Positions 1 to 9,839 of a DNA stretch of 64,000 nt are shown here, one piece after another; the stretch's first letter is position 1; the number at the start of each line of letters is the position of its first letter. Location: positions 10,107-74,106 of the forward strand of contig JAWKUB010000015.1 of NCBI GenBank assembly GCA_041398745.1. The letters are read 5' to 3'. The notes under the pieces were generated by a model. The model did no database searches. It was not told the origin of the DNA and saw only the letters and a list, made by a program, of their open reading frames with translations. The DNA comes from JACKHO01 sp041398745 (GTDB lineage Bacteria; Planctomycetota; Planctomycetia; Planctomycetales; Planctomycetaceae). The translations under genes and the position numbers were made by a program.

Positions 1-618
1 CGCGAGTGGGTGAACCGCCCTAAGCCCGCACCCATTGGCAGCGAGCCTCGCGACATCGCCGACAATAAGCAGCAGAAGGCCCGGTTCCAGCTCATGGTCG
101 ACATGATCCATCTCGCGCTGGTCACCGATTCCACGCGAGCGATCAGCCTGATGACGTTCGGCATGCATCACGACCTGTCACATCACGGCAAGGAACCGAA
201 GAAGCTGGCCGCCTGCCGTCAGGTCGAGGTGGAACTGATTCAGGCTTTCGGTGGGCTGCTCGACAAGCTCAGGAATGCCAAAGAAGGGGGCTCGACGCTG
301 CTCGATTCGACCATGGTAATGATGACAAGCAACCTGCGCGACGGAAACACGCACTGGACCTACAATCTGCCCGTGATCCTGGCGGGCGGCGGCTTCCGCC
401 ATGGCCAGCACCTCGCTTTCAACCGTCCTTATCTGGACGAGGTGAATCAGGAACTCACCGCCGCACCGGGAACAAAGGTCAGCACCGAGAAGAAGATTCC
501 CCTTATGGGCCAGGACCAACAGCCGCTCTGCAATCTCTACACCTCGATGCTGCGGCAAGGCGGCGTCGAAATCGACCGTTTCAGCACGGCCAGTGGCACT
601 CTCCAAGGACTCGTTTGA
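1..618 (+). CDS. DUF1552 family protein, C-terminal part (cut by window edge)
   Basis: The reading frame is open from base 1, so this is the last ~205 residues of a longer gene; the GTG at 10 is probably internal. The segment has the C-terminal hallmarks of planctomycete DUF1552 proteins: a DSTMVMMTSNLRDGNTHW stretch, then an LAGGGFRHGQHL stretch, and an ending with a PLCNLY..ML..GV motif. DUF1552 proteins are exported relatives of DUF1501 (alkaline-phosphatase-like fold) and normally follow a DUF1549/DUF1553-type cytochrome gene, which would lie to the left of the window. Two sialidase-like genes follow in the same direction, the first after 52 bp. The molecular activity of the family is not established. 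Confidence 0.88.
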   Translation, partial: REWVNRPKPAPIGSEPRDIADNKQQKARFQLMVDMIHLALVTDSTRAISLMTFGMHHDLSHHGKEPKKLAACRQVEVELIQAFGGLLDKLRNAKEGGSTLLDSTMVMMTSNLRDGNTHWTYNLPVILAGGGFRHGQHLAFNRPYLDEVNQELTAAPGTKVSTEKKIPLMGQDQQPLCNLYTSMLRQGGVEIDRFSTASGTLQGLV

Positions 619-670
619 GGAAGCGGCGTTCCAATGAAGAAGTCCGATTCATTCAGTTTCCGGAATCCCC

Positions 671-2419
671 ATGAAATACTCCGTCCTTGTTCTGCTGTGT
701 CTCGCATCGCCAATCCAGGCTGCCGACTGGCTGCTGGATGACATCACTGGCAATTTGATTGTTCGCGGTACCGCCAAAACGGCCAGTGGAGTGTCCGGAC
801 AGAGTCTGGTGCTGGATGGTACGTCGTTGATTGAACTGAGAGAGAGTGCGCTACTCACCAGCGACGTGTTTACGCTCTCAGTGTGGTTCAATCCGTACGA
901 TCTCGCCGACGGACAGCAGATGCTCGCCGGCAAGAATCGGTACTCGCGAAACGAGCGGCAGTGGAGCCTCACCATCGAGCCGGATGGCAAGCTGAAGGCT
1001 CATCTGCGCCAGAATGGCTGGAGTACGATTTCGTGTGACGTGTCGCTCGTTGCTGGACAGTGGTACCTCGCAACTTTGGTGGTCCAACCGGATCAGGCTT
1101 CACTCTTCCTGAATGGAAAGCCTGCCGGTGAAGTGAAACTGCAGACGCCGATCGCGGCCACACCGGCTCCCATCACACTCGGCGGCATCTGGGATCAGGA
1201 AGCTGTGCGTCAACCGTTTCACGGCGCATTGGACGACTTCTCATACCAACCGCGAGCACTGAGCGCAAAGGAGATTGCAGCGGCTTATCAACCGGTCTCG
1301 GCGAAACATGACGTGCCGAAACTCACGGCCGGATTGCGGCTCTGGGACGATGCGCAAGAACTTCCCAAAGCTGCCGCACTGCCACTGGCTCAAGGCGCGG
1401 AGTTCCACGTGATCAAACAGAAAAGGCCTGACGACGACGGTTGCAGGTGGACGCTCGGCGTCGGGCTCGTCTGGCACAAGGGCAAGCTGTATGCGTCGTA
1501 CGGCTTCAACAAAGGCAGCGAAAACACGCCCACCGAGGAAGCACATGTTCGAGTCAGCCGCGACGGCGGCAAGACCTGGGACAAGCCCGTCGTGCTGGAT
1601 GCGGGCGAAGGCAACCTCGGAGTCAGTCACGGCGTGTTTCTTTCGCACGGCGGCAAACTGTGGGCCTTCATGGGAGCCTTCTACGACAACCGTCAGCGTA
1701 CCCACACCCGCGCCTATCGTTTGAATGAAACATCGGGCCAGTGGGAGCCGCACGGTGTTGTCATCGACCGTGGATTCTGGCCGATGCAGGAGCCTCAGCA
1801 GATGGCCGATGGCAACTGGATCATGGCGGGGTTTCGAGTGGCCAGCGGCTTCGGTCAGGCCGGCAATCTGCCAGCCGTCGCGATCAGCAAGGGCAACGGC
1901 TTCACGAAGTGGGATTTGGTTGTGATTCCTGCCGCGCCGAACCTGGGGAGCAATCTCTGGGGCGAGTCCACGGTCATCGTGGAAAGCGAACGTATTCTCA
2001 ATATCGCCCGCTACGGGAAGAAGGCGACTGCGCTGCTCTCGGTGAGCGAAGACCACGGTCGAAGCTGGACGCCGGCCGCGCCATCGAATCTACCCATGGC
2101 CACCAGCAAACCCTACACCGGCACGTTAAGTACCGGCCAGCCCTACCTCGTCTGCACCACGACGGCCGACACCGGCGGAGCGCGTTCCCCCTTGACCATC
2201 GCCGTGGGCAGCCCGGGCGAATCGGTTTTCAGCAAGGTCTTCCTCATCCGCACTTCGGTCTTCGACGCGACGCCGGGAGTCTCTGACCCGAAAGCCGACT
2301 TCAGTTACCCGTACGCCGTCGAGCACGACGGCAAGCTCTACATCGGCTATACCCACAAGAGCTATGCGGCCAACGAACTGGCCGTCATCCCCATCGATCA
2401 ATTGCGAGTAGACCAGTAG
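671..2419 (+). CDS. Secreted LamG-domain plus sialidase-like propeller protein
   Basis: 582 residues. Residues 1-18 form a Sec signal peptide ending at a QAAD junction. Residues ~25-205 look like a concanavalin/LamG-type jelly roll, with FTLSVWFNPYDL, GQWYLATLVV and GALDDFSYQPRALSAKEIAA, the typical end of a LamG_3 domain. Residues ~215-580 look like a BNR/sialidase beta-propeller, with Asp-box motifs SRDGGKTW (near 295) and SEDHGRSW (near 460). Families with this layout are exo-sialidases or related glycan-binding or glycan-cleaving enzymes outside the cytoplasm. The substrate cannot be told from sequence, and I could not confirm the full catalytic Arg triad. It lies 52 bp after a DUF1552 gene and before a second sialidase-like gene. 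Confidence 0.8.
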   Translation: MKYSVLVLLCLASPIQAADWLLDDITGNLIVRGTAKTASGVSGQSLVLDGTSLIELRESALLTSDVFTLSVWFNPYDLADGQQMLAGKNRYSRNERQWSLTIEPDGKLKAHLRQNGWSTISCDVSLVAGQWYLATLVVQPDQASLFLNGKPAGEVKLQTPIAATPAPITLGGIWDQEAVRQPFHGALDDFSYQPRALSAKEIAAAYQPVSAKHDVPKLTAGLRLWDDAQELPKAAALPLAQGAEFHVIKQKRPDDDGCRWTLGVGLVWHKGKLYASYGFNKGSENTPTEEAHVRVSRDGGKTWDKPVVLDAGEGNLGVSHGVFLSHGGKLWAFMGAFYDNRQRTHTRAYRLNETSGQWEPHGVVIDRGFWPMQEPQQMADGNWIMAGFRVASGFGQAGNLPAVAISKGNGFTKWDLVVIPAAPNLGSNLWGESTVIVESERILNIARYGKKATALLSVSEDHGRSWTPAAPSNLPMATSKPYTGTLSTGQPYLVCTTTADTGGARSPLTIAVGSPGESVFSKVFLIRTSVFDATPGVSDPKADFSYPYAVEHDGKLYIGYTHKSYAANELAVIPIDQLRVDQ

Positions 2420-2512
2420 CATTCACGATTGCACCGCCCCTCAACGGAAAGCGGAACGGTGCGAGCCGTCCGGGCACTGCCAAACAAAACTGCCACACAA
2501 AAGGTCCACACA

Positions 2513-4249
2513 ATGAACGGCCATCGGTCCATAACCGCGATGAAGAGAGGCTCTATCATCCTCAACGCACTGTTGCTTGTTCCGCTGGCTGCGCTGCAAG
2601 CAGACGATGTGAAGTCAACGCAAGACGCAGACCACACCCTCATGCTCGCTGGAGACTGGGTGCCGGAGGATCCGCACCAGATCGACTACGAGAAACTCCC
2701 GCGCGTCAAAGCCGAACACACCATCATCAGTGACGTTCGCGACCACGCTGGCACTCGTGTTCATCAGCATGCTTACCTGGCCCATCATGACGGTCGCTTC
2801 TGGGCGATGTGGAGCGATGGTCCAGGAGGGCCGAGGACTGGCGTGACTGCCGAGCAGCACCGCAACATCGTGCCCGCTCACGATATGCCGGGTACTCGCA
2901 ATTCGTTTGCCACGAGCCCGGATGGACTGAACTGGAGCCAACCCGCCGATCTGACCGGTCCGCCAAGGACAAAGGGCTTCGGCTGGATCGCCCGTGGTTT
3001 GTGGGAACGTGACGGCCAGCTTCTCGCTCTCGCCAGCCATTTCAACGCACCGGGGTACGATGGTCCTGGGCTGAGCCTGGAAGCCTTTCGTTGGGACGGC
3101 ACGAAATGGGTTGCCCACGGAACGGTCCTGGACGACTCCATGAACAACTTTCCCCCGAAGCGTCTCCCGTCAGGGGAGTGGATGATGACGCGTCGCGATC
3201 ACCAGAGACAGGTCTCCGTCATGATCGGCGGGACGAAGGCCTTTGATGACTGGCGCATCAACCCGCTCGCTGCGTACGATGGGAACGGCCGCCCCGAGGA
3301 GCCGTACTGGTACGTCCTCCCCGATGAGAAAACGATCGTCGGCCTGATTCGTGACAATGGCGGCTCGAAGTACCTGCTGCGTACCTTCTCGCGCGACAAT
3401 GGCCGGACCTGGAGCAAGATTCAGCGCACGAACTTCCCGGACGCCACCAGCAAGTTTTTCGTGCATCGCACCAGTCGTGGCTATTACGTGATGGTGTCCA
3501 ACTCGAATCCTCGCCGGCGCGATCCGCTCACGCTGGCCATCAGCCAGGACGGCGTCGTTTTCACAAAGCTCTGCTGGCTGATCGGCGGACGTCACGTCGA
3601 CTATCCCCACATCATCGAACATGACGGGCATCTGCTGATCGCCTTCTCCGGAGCGAAGCAGACAATGGAGGTCATGAAGGTGTCGCTGGACGAACTGGAG
3701 CGTCTGGAAATGCCGGAATCGGTGGAACTCGACCCACACCTTCCCCCAGTCGAGAATGCCCCCGAGCAGCCGCCGCGACAGACGCACTGGATCGACCTCG
3801 GGGAGGAAGGCAAGACGCTTTACGCCGCCGCGGATTTGGTCGTTCCTGAACCCGGCAAACGAGCTTCGTTTTCACTGGCCACCGGCAGCGGCGCGGAACG
3901 CGTTGTCATTGGAATCGATGAAAACGGACGCCTTACTGCTCAGCTCTACAAGGAGACGGTGACCGGCCTGAAGCTGGAGCCCGGCAGTCGGCATTCCGTT
4001 CTGGTTCGTGTCCACAGCCATCGCGAGAAGCCGGACGAACTGTTCGTGGGGCTCGGATCGCCAGGCAAAATCCCCGCCGAACCAGAACAGTGGACGTTGA
4101 CCAACACGCAAGGGAGCAGCGACGCCAATCTGTCCCGCGTGATTCTGCACAGTGACGCCGACGATTCCGCCGGATTCACCAATGTCCGCGCCGCGCCGAC
4201 TCGTGAAGCTCTGGCGAATTCAAAAGTCATCGCTGGGGAAGTTGAGTAG
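2513..4249 (+). CDS. Secreted sialidase-like (BNR) protein
   Basis: 578 residues from the ATG at 2513, chosen because an AAAAGG ribosome site lies just upstream; the frame is open from 2429, but that start would put an odd 28-residue extension before the signal peptide. An ATG at 2540 (MKRGSIILNALLL) is the other candidate. After the signal peptide comes a sialidase-like propeller with SPDGLNWSQP and SRDNGRTWSK Asp-box motifs, a FWAMWSDGPGG strand and DYPHIIEHDGHLLIAFSG near the end of the propeller. The last ~130 residues form a separate beta-rich domain of unknown type. Probably a paralogue of the upstream gene for an extracellular glycan; activity is inferred from fold only. The stop lies 66 bp before the left end of an IS element. 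Confidence 0.75.
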   Translation: MNGHRSITAMKRGSIILNALLLVPLAALQADDVKSTQDADHTLMLAGDWVPEDPHQIDYEKLPRVKAEHTIISDVRDHAGTRVHQHAYLAHHDGRFWAMWSDGPGGPRTGVTAEQHRNIVPAHDMPGTRNSFATSPDGLNWSQPADLTGPPRTKGFGWIARGLWERDGQLLALASHFNAPGYDGPGLSLEAFRWDGTKWVAHGTVLDDSMNNFPPKRLPSGEWMMTRRDHQRQVSVMIGGTKAFDDWRINPLAAYDGNGRPEEPYWYVLPDEKTIVGLIRDNGGSKYLLRTFSRDNGRTWSKIQRTNFPDATSKFFVHRTSRGYYVMVSNSNPRRRDPLTLAISQDGVVFTKLCWLIGGRHVDYPHIIEHDGHLLIAFSGAKQTMEVMKVSLDELERLEMPESVELDPHLPPVENAPEQPPRQTHWIDLGEEGKTLYAAADLVVPEPGKRASFSLATGSGAERVVIGIDENGRLTAQLYKETVTGLKLEPGSRHSVLVRVHSHREKPDELFVGLGSPGKIPAEPEQWTLTNTQGSSDANLSRVILHSDADDSAGFTNVRAAPTREALANSKVIAGEVE

Positions 4250-4315
4250 ACCCGAAACAGGTGCGAAGCGATAACGCTCTCGCAATGGTACGAACAATGA
4301 AGCCAGTTAGTCTCA

Positions 4316-4339
4316 CAGTCAGCGCGCACTTTGGGTTGA
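4316..4339. repeat. Left terminal inverted repeat of the ISAs1-like element
   Basis: Starts CAGTCAGCGCGCACT. It pairs with the complement of 5571-5594 (CGGTCAGCGCACACT) with about six mismatches in 24 bases. Confidence 0.7.
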
Positions 4340-4428
4340 CGAGGGGGGCTGGGTGGGGTTGCGCTCGTGGTGTTGATTTGATAAGTCTTCGTTCCTGTTC
4401 ATTCGGTTGATGACATGGAGGAAGTGGC

Positions 4429-5580
4429 GTGCGCAGTAGGAATCAGGCGGCGACGTTAGAAGAGTTGACGACGGCTTTTAATGAGTTGGAAGATCCCAGG
4501 TCGGCGGTGAATCGGAGGCATCCGTTGGTGTCGGTTGTTTCGATTTCGGTGATGGGAGTTCTGGCGGGGGCTGATGGTCCCACGGGGATTCGCAAGTGGG
4601 CCGAGTCGAAGCAGAGCGTTCTTCCGGACATCCTCGATTTGCCGCACGGTATTCCTTCGCGCGATGTGTTTCGCCGGGTCCTGTGCGCTCTTCATCCCGA
4701 AGCGTTTCAGAGTTGTTTCGCCTCATGGATCGAAGCACTTCTGGGAGACAAGAAAGAAGGTGAACAAAGACACGTGGCCATCGACGGAAAATGCCTCAAA
4801 GGGAGTCGTGACGCGAGGCATGGTTTGGGACCTTTGCATTTGGTCGCCGCATGGGCTTCGGAGCAGGGGCTTACGCTGGCTCAGGTTCCCACCGAGGAAA
4901 AATCCAATGAAATCACAGCGATTCCCGAGCTGTTGCGACTGATTGACCTGGATGGTGCGGTCATTACGATCGATGCCATGGGAACTCAAACCGCCATTGC
5001 AGAACAAATTGTGAACGGCAAAGGGAACTACGTTCTCTCACTCAAAAAGAACCAGGATTGCTGTATCAGGCGGCCCTCGAATTTGTCGCAGAACACGTCG
5101 AGAATGACTTCGCCGATGTCGCTCACGAACGACTGGTCGACCAACCGCAGAAGCCTCGGCATGGACGCCAGGAAACGCACTTACATTCAATTTGAAGTTC
5201 CGAATGCCTTCCTGGGCAGCCAGCTGGAAAGGCCTGAAAACCATTGGCCTGTGCGTATACGAGTGGTCCGACGGCCAGAAACACTCGATAGAAACGCATT
5301 ATTATCTCAGCAGCCTCCTGCTACATGTAGGCCAGTTTGCGAAGTCGGTGCGCAGTCACTGGGGCATCGAAATACCTGCCACTGGAGCCTCGATGTCACG
5401 TATCGCGAAGACCAACTCAGGTCGCCCAACGGCAGGGGACGGAGAATATGGCCTGGCTCCGCCGGTTCACATTGTCGCTCCTCAAACAACATCCCACGAA
5501 GTCGAGCCTGGCCATGAAACGCCGCTCCTGCGGCTGGAACTGGGACTTCCTGCTCGAAGTCATTGGATTCAAAACACTTA
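4429..5580 (+). pseudogene. ISAs1-family transposase, multiply frameshifted
   Basis: The frame opens at a GTG with a GGAGGAAG ribosome site. Its first ~210 codons match the family: an ELEDPR motif near residue 22, HVAIDGKCLKGS (first catalytic Asp), VITIDAMGTQ (second Asp) and GNYVLSLKKNQ. Homology then jumps between frames: an LYQAALEFVAEHV piece from about 5061, WKGLKTIGL through VRSHWGIE from about 5220, WSLDVTYREDQ from about 5375, and ENMAWLRRFTLSLLK through WDFLLEVIGF from about 5440. At least four or five indels are needed, so the protein cannot be made and the element cannot move itself. Confidence 0.9.
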
Positions 5581-5594
5581 GTGTGCGCTGACCG
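5571..5594. repeat. Right terminal inverted repeat of the ISAs1-like element
   Basis: Reads GTGTGCGCTGACCG at its outer end, the imperfect reverse complement of the left repeat at 4316. It follows the end of the transposase remnant directly. Confidence 0.7.
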
Positions 5595-5932
5595 TGGCCA
5601 ACAACGGCTTCCTTGGTAAATCAAGACCGCCTTACAAGGAATGGAGCTGGAAGAAGCTCAACCTGCGAATCGGCGGTCCCCAAATGATTCGCCTACGGGA
5701 TGGTCGTTTCCTTGCTGCCGTGCGGTTGTACGACTCCCCTGTGCGCACGTCTCTCTGCTGGCTCGATCCCGAACAGGGTCTCTTGACCGAAGCCGTTCGA
5801 CTCCCCTCGGGCGGAGACACCAGCTATGCTGGCCTCGTCTGGCATGATGATCATTTGTGGATAAGTTACTACTCGTCCCACGAAGGCAAGACATCCATCT
5901 ATCTGGCGAAGGTGAAAGTCGCAGGAGTGTAG
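5594..5932 (+). pseudogene. 3' fragment of a third sialidase-like gene
   Basis: The 112-codon open frame begins inside the IS right end, so its GTG is accidental. The encoded PPYKEWSW, GGPQMIRLRDGRF, LPSGGDTSYAGLVWHDD and SYYSSHEGKTSIYLAKV stretches look like the last blades of a planctomycete sialidase-like propeller, the fold of the two intact genes upstream. The 5' two-thirds, including any signal peptide, is missing: to the left of the IS there is only the stop of the previous gene plus 66 bp. IS-adjacent deletion explains this best. The fragment ends 16 bp before the next gene. Confidence 0.75.
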
Positions 5933-5948
5933 TCGAGGAGTAACCGGC

Positions 5949-8900
5949 ATGAAAGAAACGTGGACCATACTGATTTCGACAATGTTGTGTGTTACGGCCG
6001 CCGCCAATGCTGCTGATTTCAGCGACAAGCAGGCGGACACCGACGCCCTGCCCGCCGTGCCCGCGGCTTTTGAAGTGACGTTGTTCGCCCGCGAGCCGCT
6101 GGTGCGGCAGCCATGCTCGATGGTGTTCGACGCGCGGGGGCGGCTGTTTGTCGGCATGGGACCGCAGTACCGAAATCCGACTCCCGAGACGCCCGGCGAC
6201 AGTGTCGTGATGGTGCTGGACACCGACCACGACGGGCAGGCGGATCAGACAAAAGTCTTCGCGACTGGTTTCAACGCCGTACAGGGGCTGGCGTGGCACG
6301 GTCGCGACTTGTGGGTCGCCAACGCGCCCGACCTGACGGTCGTTCGTGACCTCGACGGTGATGACGAAGCCGACGAGTACGTGCGGATTTACACCGACCT
6401 CGGGAACCTCGAGCATGGACTGCACGGCCTCACGTGGGCTCCCGACGGCAAGTTGTACATGAGCAAAGGAAACTCGAAGGGACTCACCCAGCCGGGACGC
6501 GTCGCTCCGAAGCCGTTTCGCGATTTGTGGGGTGTGACCGCACCGCCAGGCACGCCGGATTTCCCGGAACCACAGGCTTTTCGCAAGCAAATCTACCGGC
6601 ACGCTTATCACGATCCGGCAGACGACTGGGGAATGGATGGCGGCGTTCTGCGTTGCGACGACGGCGGCAGGAATCTGGAGATCATGTCGCGTGGCTTCCG
6701 CAATCCGTGGGACGTCGCACTGGACGACGGCTTTAACTGGCCGGGGACGGATAACGATCAGACCACCGGCGACCGCGTCTTCATGCCGTTCGACGGCGCC
6801 CACTTCGGGTGGAACCACCCGTGGAGTTCCCACTGGTCAGCCGCCCCGCATCCGCCGACCGCTCCTGTCAGCGGTCCGTTGTTCGAGGGTTCGGGAACCG
6901 GCGTCGTCTTCGGCGACTCCCCACAGTTCCCGCCCGAGTATCGCGGCGTTTACTTCATCAACGACTGGCTGCGCAAGACGACCTTCGTCTGGCGACCGCA
7001 TTGGGACGGAGCCTTGATGCGTCCCCGCGGCGGCGACTGGGAGCCGTTCATCGTCGGAGGAAAGTCGCTGTTCCGGCCGACAGATATCGAGTTTGGCCCG
7101 GACGGCGCGCTGTGGGTGCTCGGCTGGAGTAGCGGTTACGGGGCCGAATGGAAAGACGGCCACCTCACCAACGAAGGCCGCATCTTCCGCATCACCTGGA
7201 AAGAGGCTCCGCCCATCAAGGCGACAGGCAAAGGCCGGTCACTCAAGAAGTATTCCGTCGAGGAGTTGATCAGCGATTTCTCCAGTCCGTTGAGTGTCCG
7301 ACGCATTGACGCCCAGGACGAACTCGTCCGACGCGGTGCGCCGGTCCGGCAGACACTGATCGAAACACTTCAAAGCGGTCGGCTGACGAAGATGCAGGAA
7401 ACCTGGACGGCCTGGACGCTGGGGCGGATCGCCATCGATGACACAACCATCGATCAGTTCTTCGCGCAACTGCTGGCCCACGGATCGAAGCCACGACCTT
7501 CGCTGAGCCTGCGGATTCAGGCGGTGCGAATTCTGGGCGAGCGTGCGCGACGTGGGGCTTCGTTTGCGGGACTGAACGATGCGCTGCGCACGTCATTGGC
7601 CGACGACGAGCCGCGAGTGCGTATGGCGGCCGTTCAGGCCGTGCTGCGAGCCAACCGCCGAAACTTGTACGAAGAACTCTGCAGCCTGCTGGAACGCGAG
7701 TCCGATGCCACCGTGTACTACGCCGCCTGGCAGGCGTTGCGACGGTTGCTGAGCGAAGCGGATCTTCGTTCGCTGCTCGACGATCCGCGCGGCCCGGTGC
7801 AACGTGCGGCGTTGCTGGCTCTACTTGAAACGCATTCTCTTTCCCGACAGGAAGTCGCGGCTGTGCTGGCGAAACATACCGCACCCGCAGTTCGCGAAAT
7901 CGCTGAACTATGGTTGGCGAAAGCAGGTGCCGGAGCGGCCGAGCCGGTGGTTCGAGGACGGCCGATCGACGCTCCATCCGTGGCGTCCACTGTGCCATCG
8001 AATGACGGAGTCGCGGTTGTTGGCCGGTTGTCGACGAAGAGCCACCATAGGTACCGCATTCAGCCCGGCGGGCTGCGGCCCGGCGCGGCCGCCTATTCCG
8101 ACCGCAACTATCGCTTCAGCACCATGCCGGACGAACTGGTGGGGCTGGACATCGTTCAAACGGCAAACAATGACGACGGTTCGCAGGGCGACGACTGGCT
8201 TTCAGTTGATGCCTTGCTGCCGGTTCGCGTTTATGTTGGAAACGACATGCGGCAGACTCCGCCCAAATGGTTGAGCGAGGAGTTCCGCCGCACCGAGCAC
8301 ATCGTCGCCATCGACGAGGGCGCGCGGTTCCAGCTTTTTGTGCGCGATTACTCCGCCGGCCCGGTTGCGCTGGGCGGCAACACCGATGATGGAAAGTCCG
8401 GGGGCAAGGGCAACTACATCGTCGCCGTTCAGCCGCAGCCATTGCAGAAGCAGGAGACGTCGGCGACCGTCGAACAGGCGCTGGTGCTGCTCGACACGGC
8501 AGACACCGCTCGTGGTGAATTGCTGTTCCGGCACGTCGGCGGAGCGGGATGTTTTAAGTGCCATAGTCTGGATGACGCCCGAAACGCACTTGGCCCCAAC
8601 CTCGGCGGCGTCGGACTGCGAGCCAATCACCGTCATCTTGTTCAATCGATCATCGAGCCCAGCGCCGTCATTACCGAAGGTTTCACGATGCAGACAGTGC
8701 TGACCGATGACGGCAAAACGTATTCTGGTGTGCTGCTGGAGGAAAGCGGTCTGTCGGTGTCATTGGGCATGAGTACTGGCGAGCGGGTCGACATTCCGAA
8801 GTCGCAGATTGAAGAGCGGCGCAGCAGCCGCGTGTCGGCCATGCCGTCGATGGCGAACATTCTGTCGCCGCAGCAGGTCGCCGACGTCGCCGCGTTTCTG

Positions 8901-9839
8901 GCGGTGCAGAAAACGGCCGTGTCAAAGCCGAACGTGGACCCCGACGCACGATTCTCTGTGAAGGAAAAGCAGGATCGGCTGATCATCTCGTTGTCCGAGC
9001 AGTCGATTGCCGAATTCGTTTTCTCCGATCCGAAGATCCTCCGGCCGTACTTCGCGCAGGTGCGGACCCCCAGCGGCCGCCAGGTGACACGCAATCATCC
9101 GCCCGTCGCGGGTGTCGACGGGACCGACCACGACACGATGCACCCCGGCATCTGGCTCGCGTTTGGCGACGTCAGCGGACACGACTTCTGGCGAAACAAG
9201 GGCCGAATCGACCACCTAAGCTTCACCGAACCACCGACCACGAAAAACAACGTGCTGACCTTTGCGACGCAGTCACGATTGCTACGTTCTGACGGCAGCG
9301 AACTGTGCCGCATGCGCAGCCGCTTCGAATTGTACGCGCGTCCGGTGGGTTGGCTACTGAGTTGGGAAGCGACCTTCCAATCCGACACGGGCGAGTTCTC
9401 CTTTGGCGATCAGGAAGAGATGGGATTCGGCGCGCGGGTCGCCACGCCATTGACCGAGAAAAATGGCGGGGTGATCACGAGTTCCACTGGCCGGCGATCG
9501 GCCGCATCCACCTGGGGACAGGTGGCCGCGTGGTGCGATTACTCGGGCAAGCTCGGAGAGCACCCGGTTGGCATCACGTTGATCCCCGACGCAGACAACT
9601 TCCGCGCCAGCTGGTGGCACAACCGCGACTACGGTGTGTTCGTCGCCAATCCGTTCGGCCGCGCGGCAATGAAACAGGGCGACAAGAGCACCGTCACCAT
9701 CCCACGAGGCCAGCCATTCCGCATCCGCTTCACCGCAGTCATCCATGAAGGTCAAAACTTCGCCCCGGCAGCTGAACTTCGGGCAATTCAGGAAGCACGC
9801 GACCAATCCGAAGCCGGGACAAAGAAGGAGTCGCCATGA
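5949..9839 (+). CDS. PVC-type heme-binding dehydrogenase fused to a DUF6807 (PmoA-like) domain
   Basis: 1296 residues; ATG preceded by GAGGAG. Order: signal peptide (1-22); a membrane-bound-dehydrogenase-type beta-propeller (~30-430; MVFDARGRLFVG, GLHGLTWAPDGKLY, RGFRNPWDVALD, DGALWVLGWSSGYG); alpha-helical HEAT-like repeats (~440-660); a linker; a cytochrome c domain with the CFKCH heme site near 868 and the long Pirellula/Verrucomicrobium-type tail (LGPNLGGVG, ITEGFTMQTVLTDDG, PSMANILSPQQVADVAAFL); and a C-terminal DUF6807 domain (~990-1280; HPGIWLAFGDVSGHDFW, ELYARPVGWLLSWEATF). Families of this type are periplasmic sugar-dehydrogenase-like proteins. Fusion to DUF6807 suggests both parts act on one substrate. 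Its stop overlaps the next small frame (ATGA). Confidence 0.87.
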   Translation: MKETWTILISTMLCVTAAANAADFSDKQADTDALPAVPAAFEVTLFAREPLVRQPCSMVFDARGRLFVGMGPQYRNPTPETPGDSVVMVLDTDHDGQADQTKVFATGFNAVQGLAWHGRDLWVANAPDLTVVRDLDGDDEADEYVRIYTDLGNLEHGLHGLTWAPDGKLYMSKGNSKGLTQPGRVAPKPFRDLWGVTAPPGTPDFPEPQAFRKQIYRHAYHDPADDWGMDGGVLRCDDGGRNLEIMSRGFRNPWDVALDDGFNWPGTDNDQTTGDRVFMPFDGAHFGWNHPWSSHWSAAPHPPTAPVSGPLFEGSGTGVVFGDSPQFPPEYRGVYFINDWLRKTTFVWRPHWDGALMRPRGGDWEPFIVGGKSLFRPTDIEFGPDGALWVLGWSSGYGAEWKDGHLTNEGRIFRITWKEAPPIKATGKGRSLKKYSVEELISDFSSPLSVRRIDAQDELVRRGAPVRQTLIETLQSGRLTKMQETWTAWTLGRIAIDDTTIDQFFAQLLAHGSKPRPSLSLRIQAVRILGERARRGASFAGLNDALRTSLADDEPRVRMAAVQAVLRANRRNLYEELCSLLERESDATVYYAAWQALRRLLSEADLRSLLDDPRGPVQRAALLALLETHSLSRQEVAAVLAKHTAPAVREIAELWLAKAGAGAAEPVVRGRPIDAPSVASTVPSNDGVAVVGRLSTKSHHRYRIQPGGLRPGAAAYSDRNYRFSTMPDELVGLDIVQTANNDDGSQGDDWLSVDALLPVRVYVGNDMRQTPPKWLSEEFRRTEHIVAIDEGARFQLFVRDYSAGPVALGGNTDDGKSGGKGNYIVAVQPQPLQKQETSATVEQALVLLDTADTARGELLFRHVGGAGCFKCHSLDDARNALGPNLGGVGLRANHRHLVQSIIEPSAVITEGFTMQTVLTDDGKTYSGVLLEESGLSVSLGMSTGERVDIPKSQIEERRSSRVSAMPSMANILSPQQVADVAAFLAVQKTAVSKPNVDPDARFSVKEKQDRLIISLSEQSIAEFVFSDPKILRPYFAQVRTPSGRQVTRNHPPVAGVDGTDHDTMHPGIWLAFGDVSGHDFWRNKGRIDHLSFTEPPTTKNNVLTFATQSRLLRSDGSELCRMRSRFELYARPVGWLLSWEATFQSDTGEFSFGDQEEMGFGARVATPLTEKNGGVITSSTGRRSAASTWGQVAAWCDYSGKLGEHPVGITLIPDADNFRASWWHNRDYGVFVANPFGRAAMKQGDKSTVTIPRGQPFRIRFTAVIHEGQNFAPAAELRAIQEARDQSEAGTKKESP

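Larger units (their letters stand above)
4316..5594 (+). mobile_element. Decayed ISAs1-family insertion sequence
   Basis: About 1.28 kb bounded by imperfect terminal inverted repeats (4316-4339 and 5571-5594, about 18 of 24 positions matching, core GTCAGCGC). It contains one ISAs1-type transposase gene broken by several frameshifts. Length and gene content fit the family. I see no target-site duplication in the flanks, which fits the loss of adjacent host DNA: the right flank starts in the middle of a sialidase-like gene. Confidence 0.8.
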
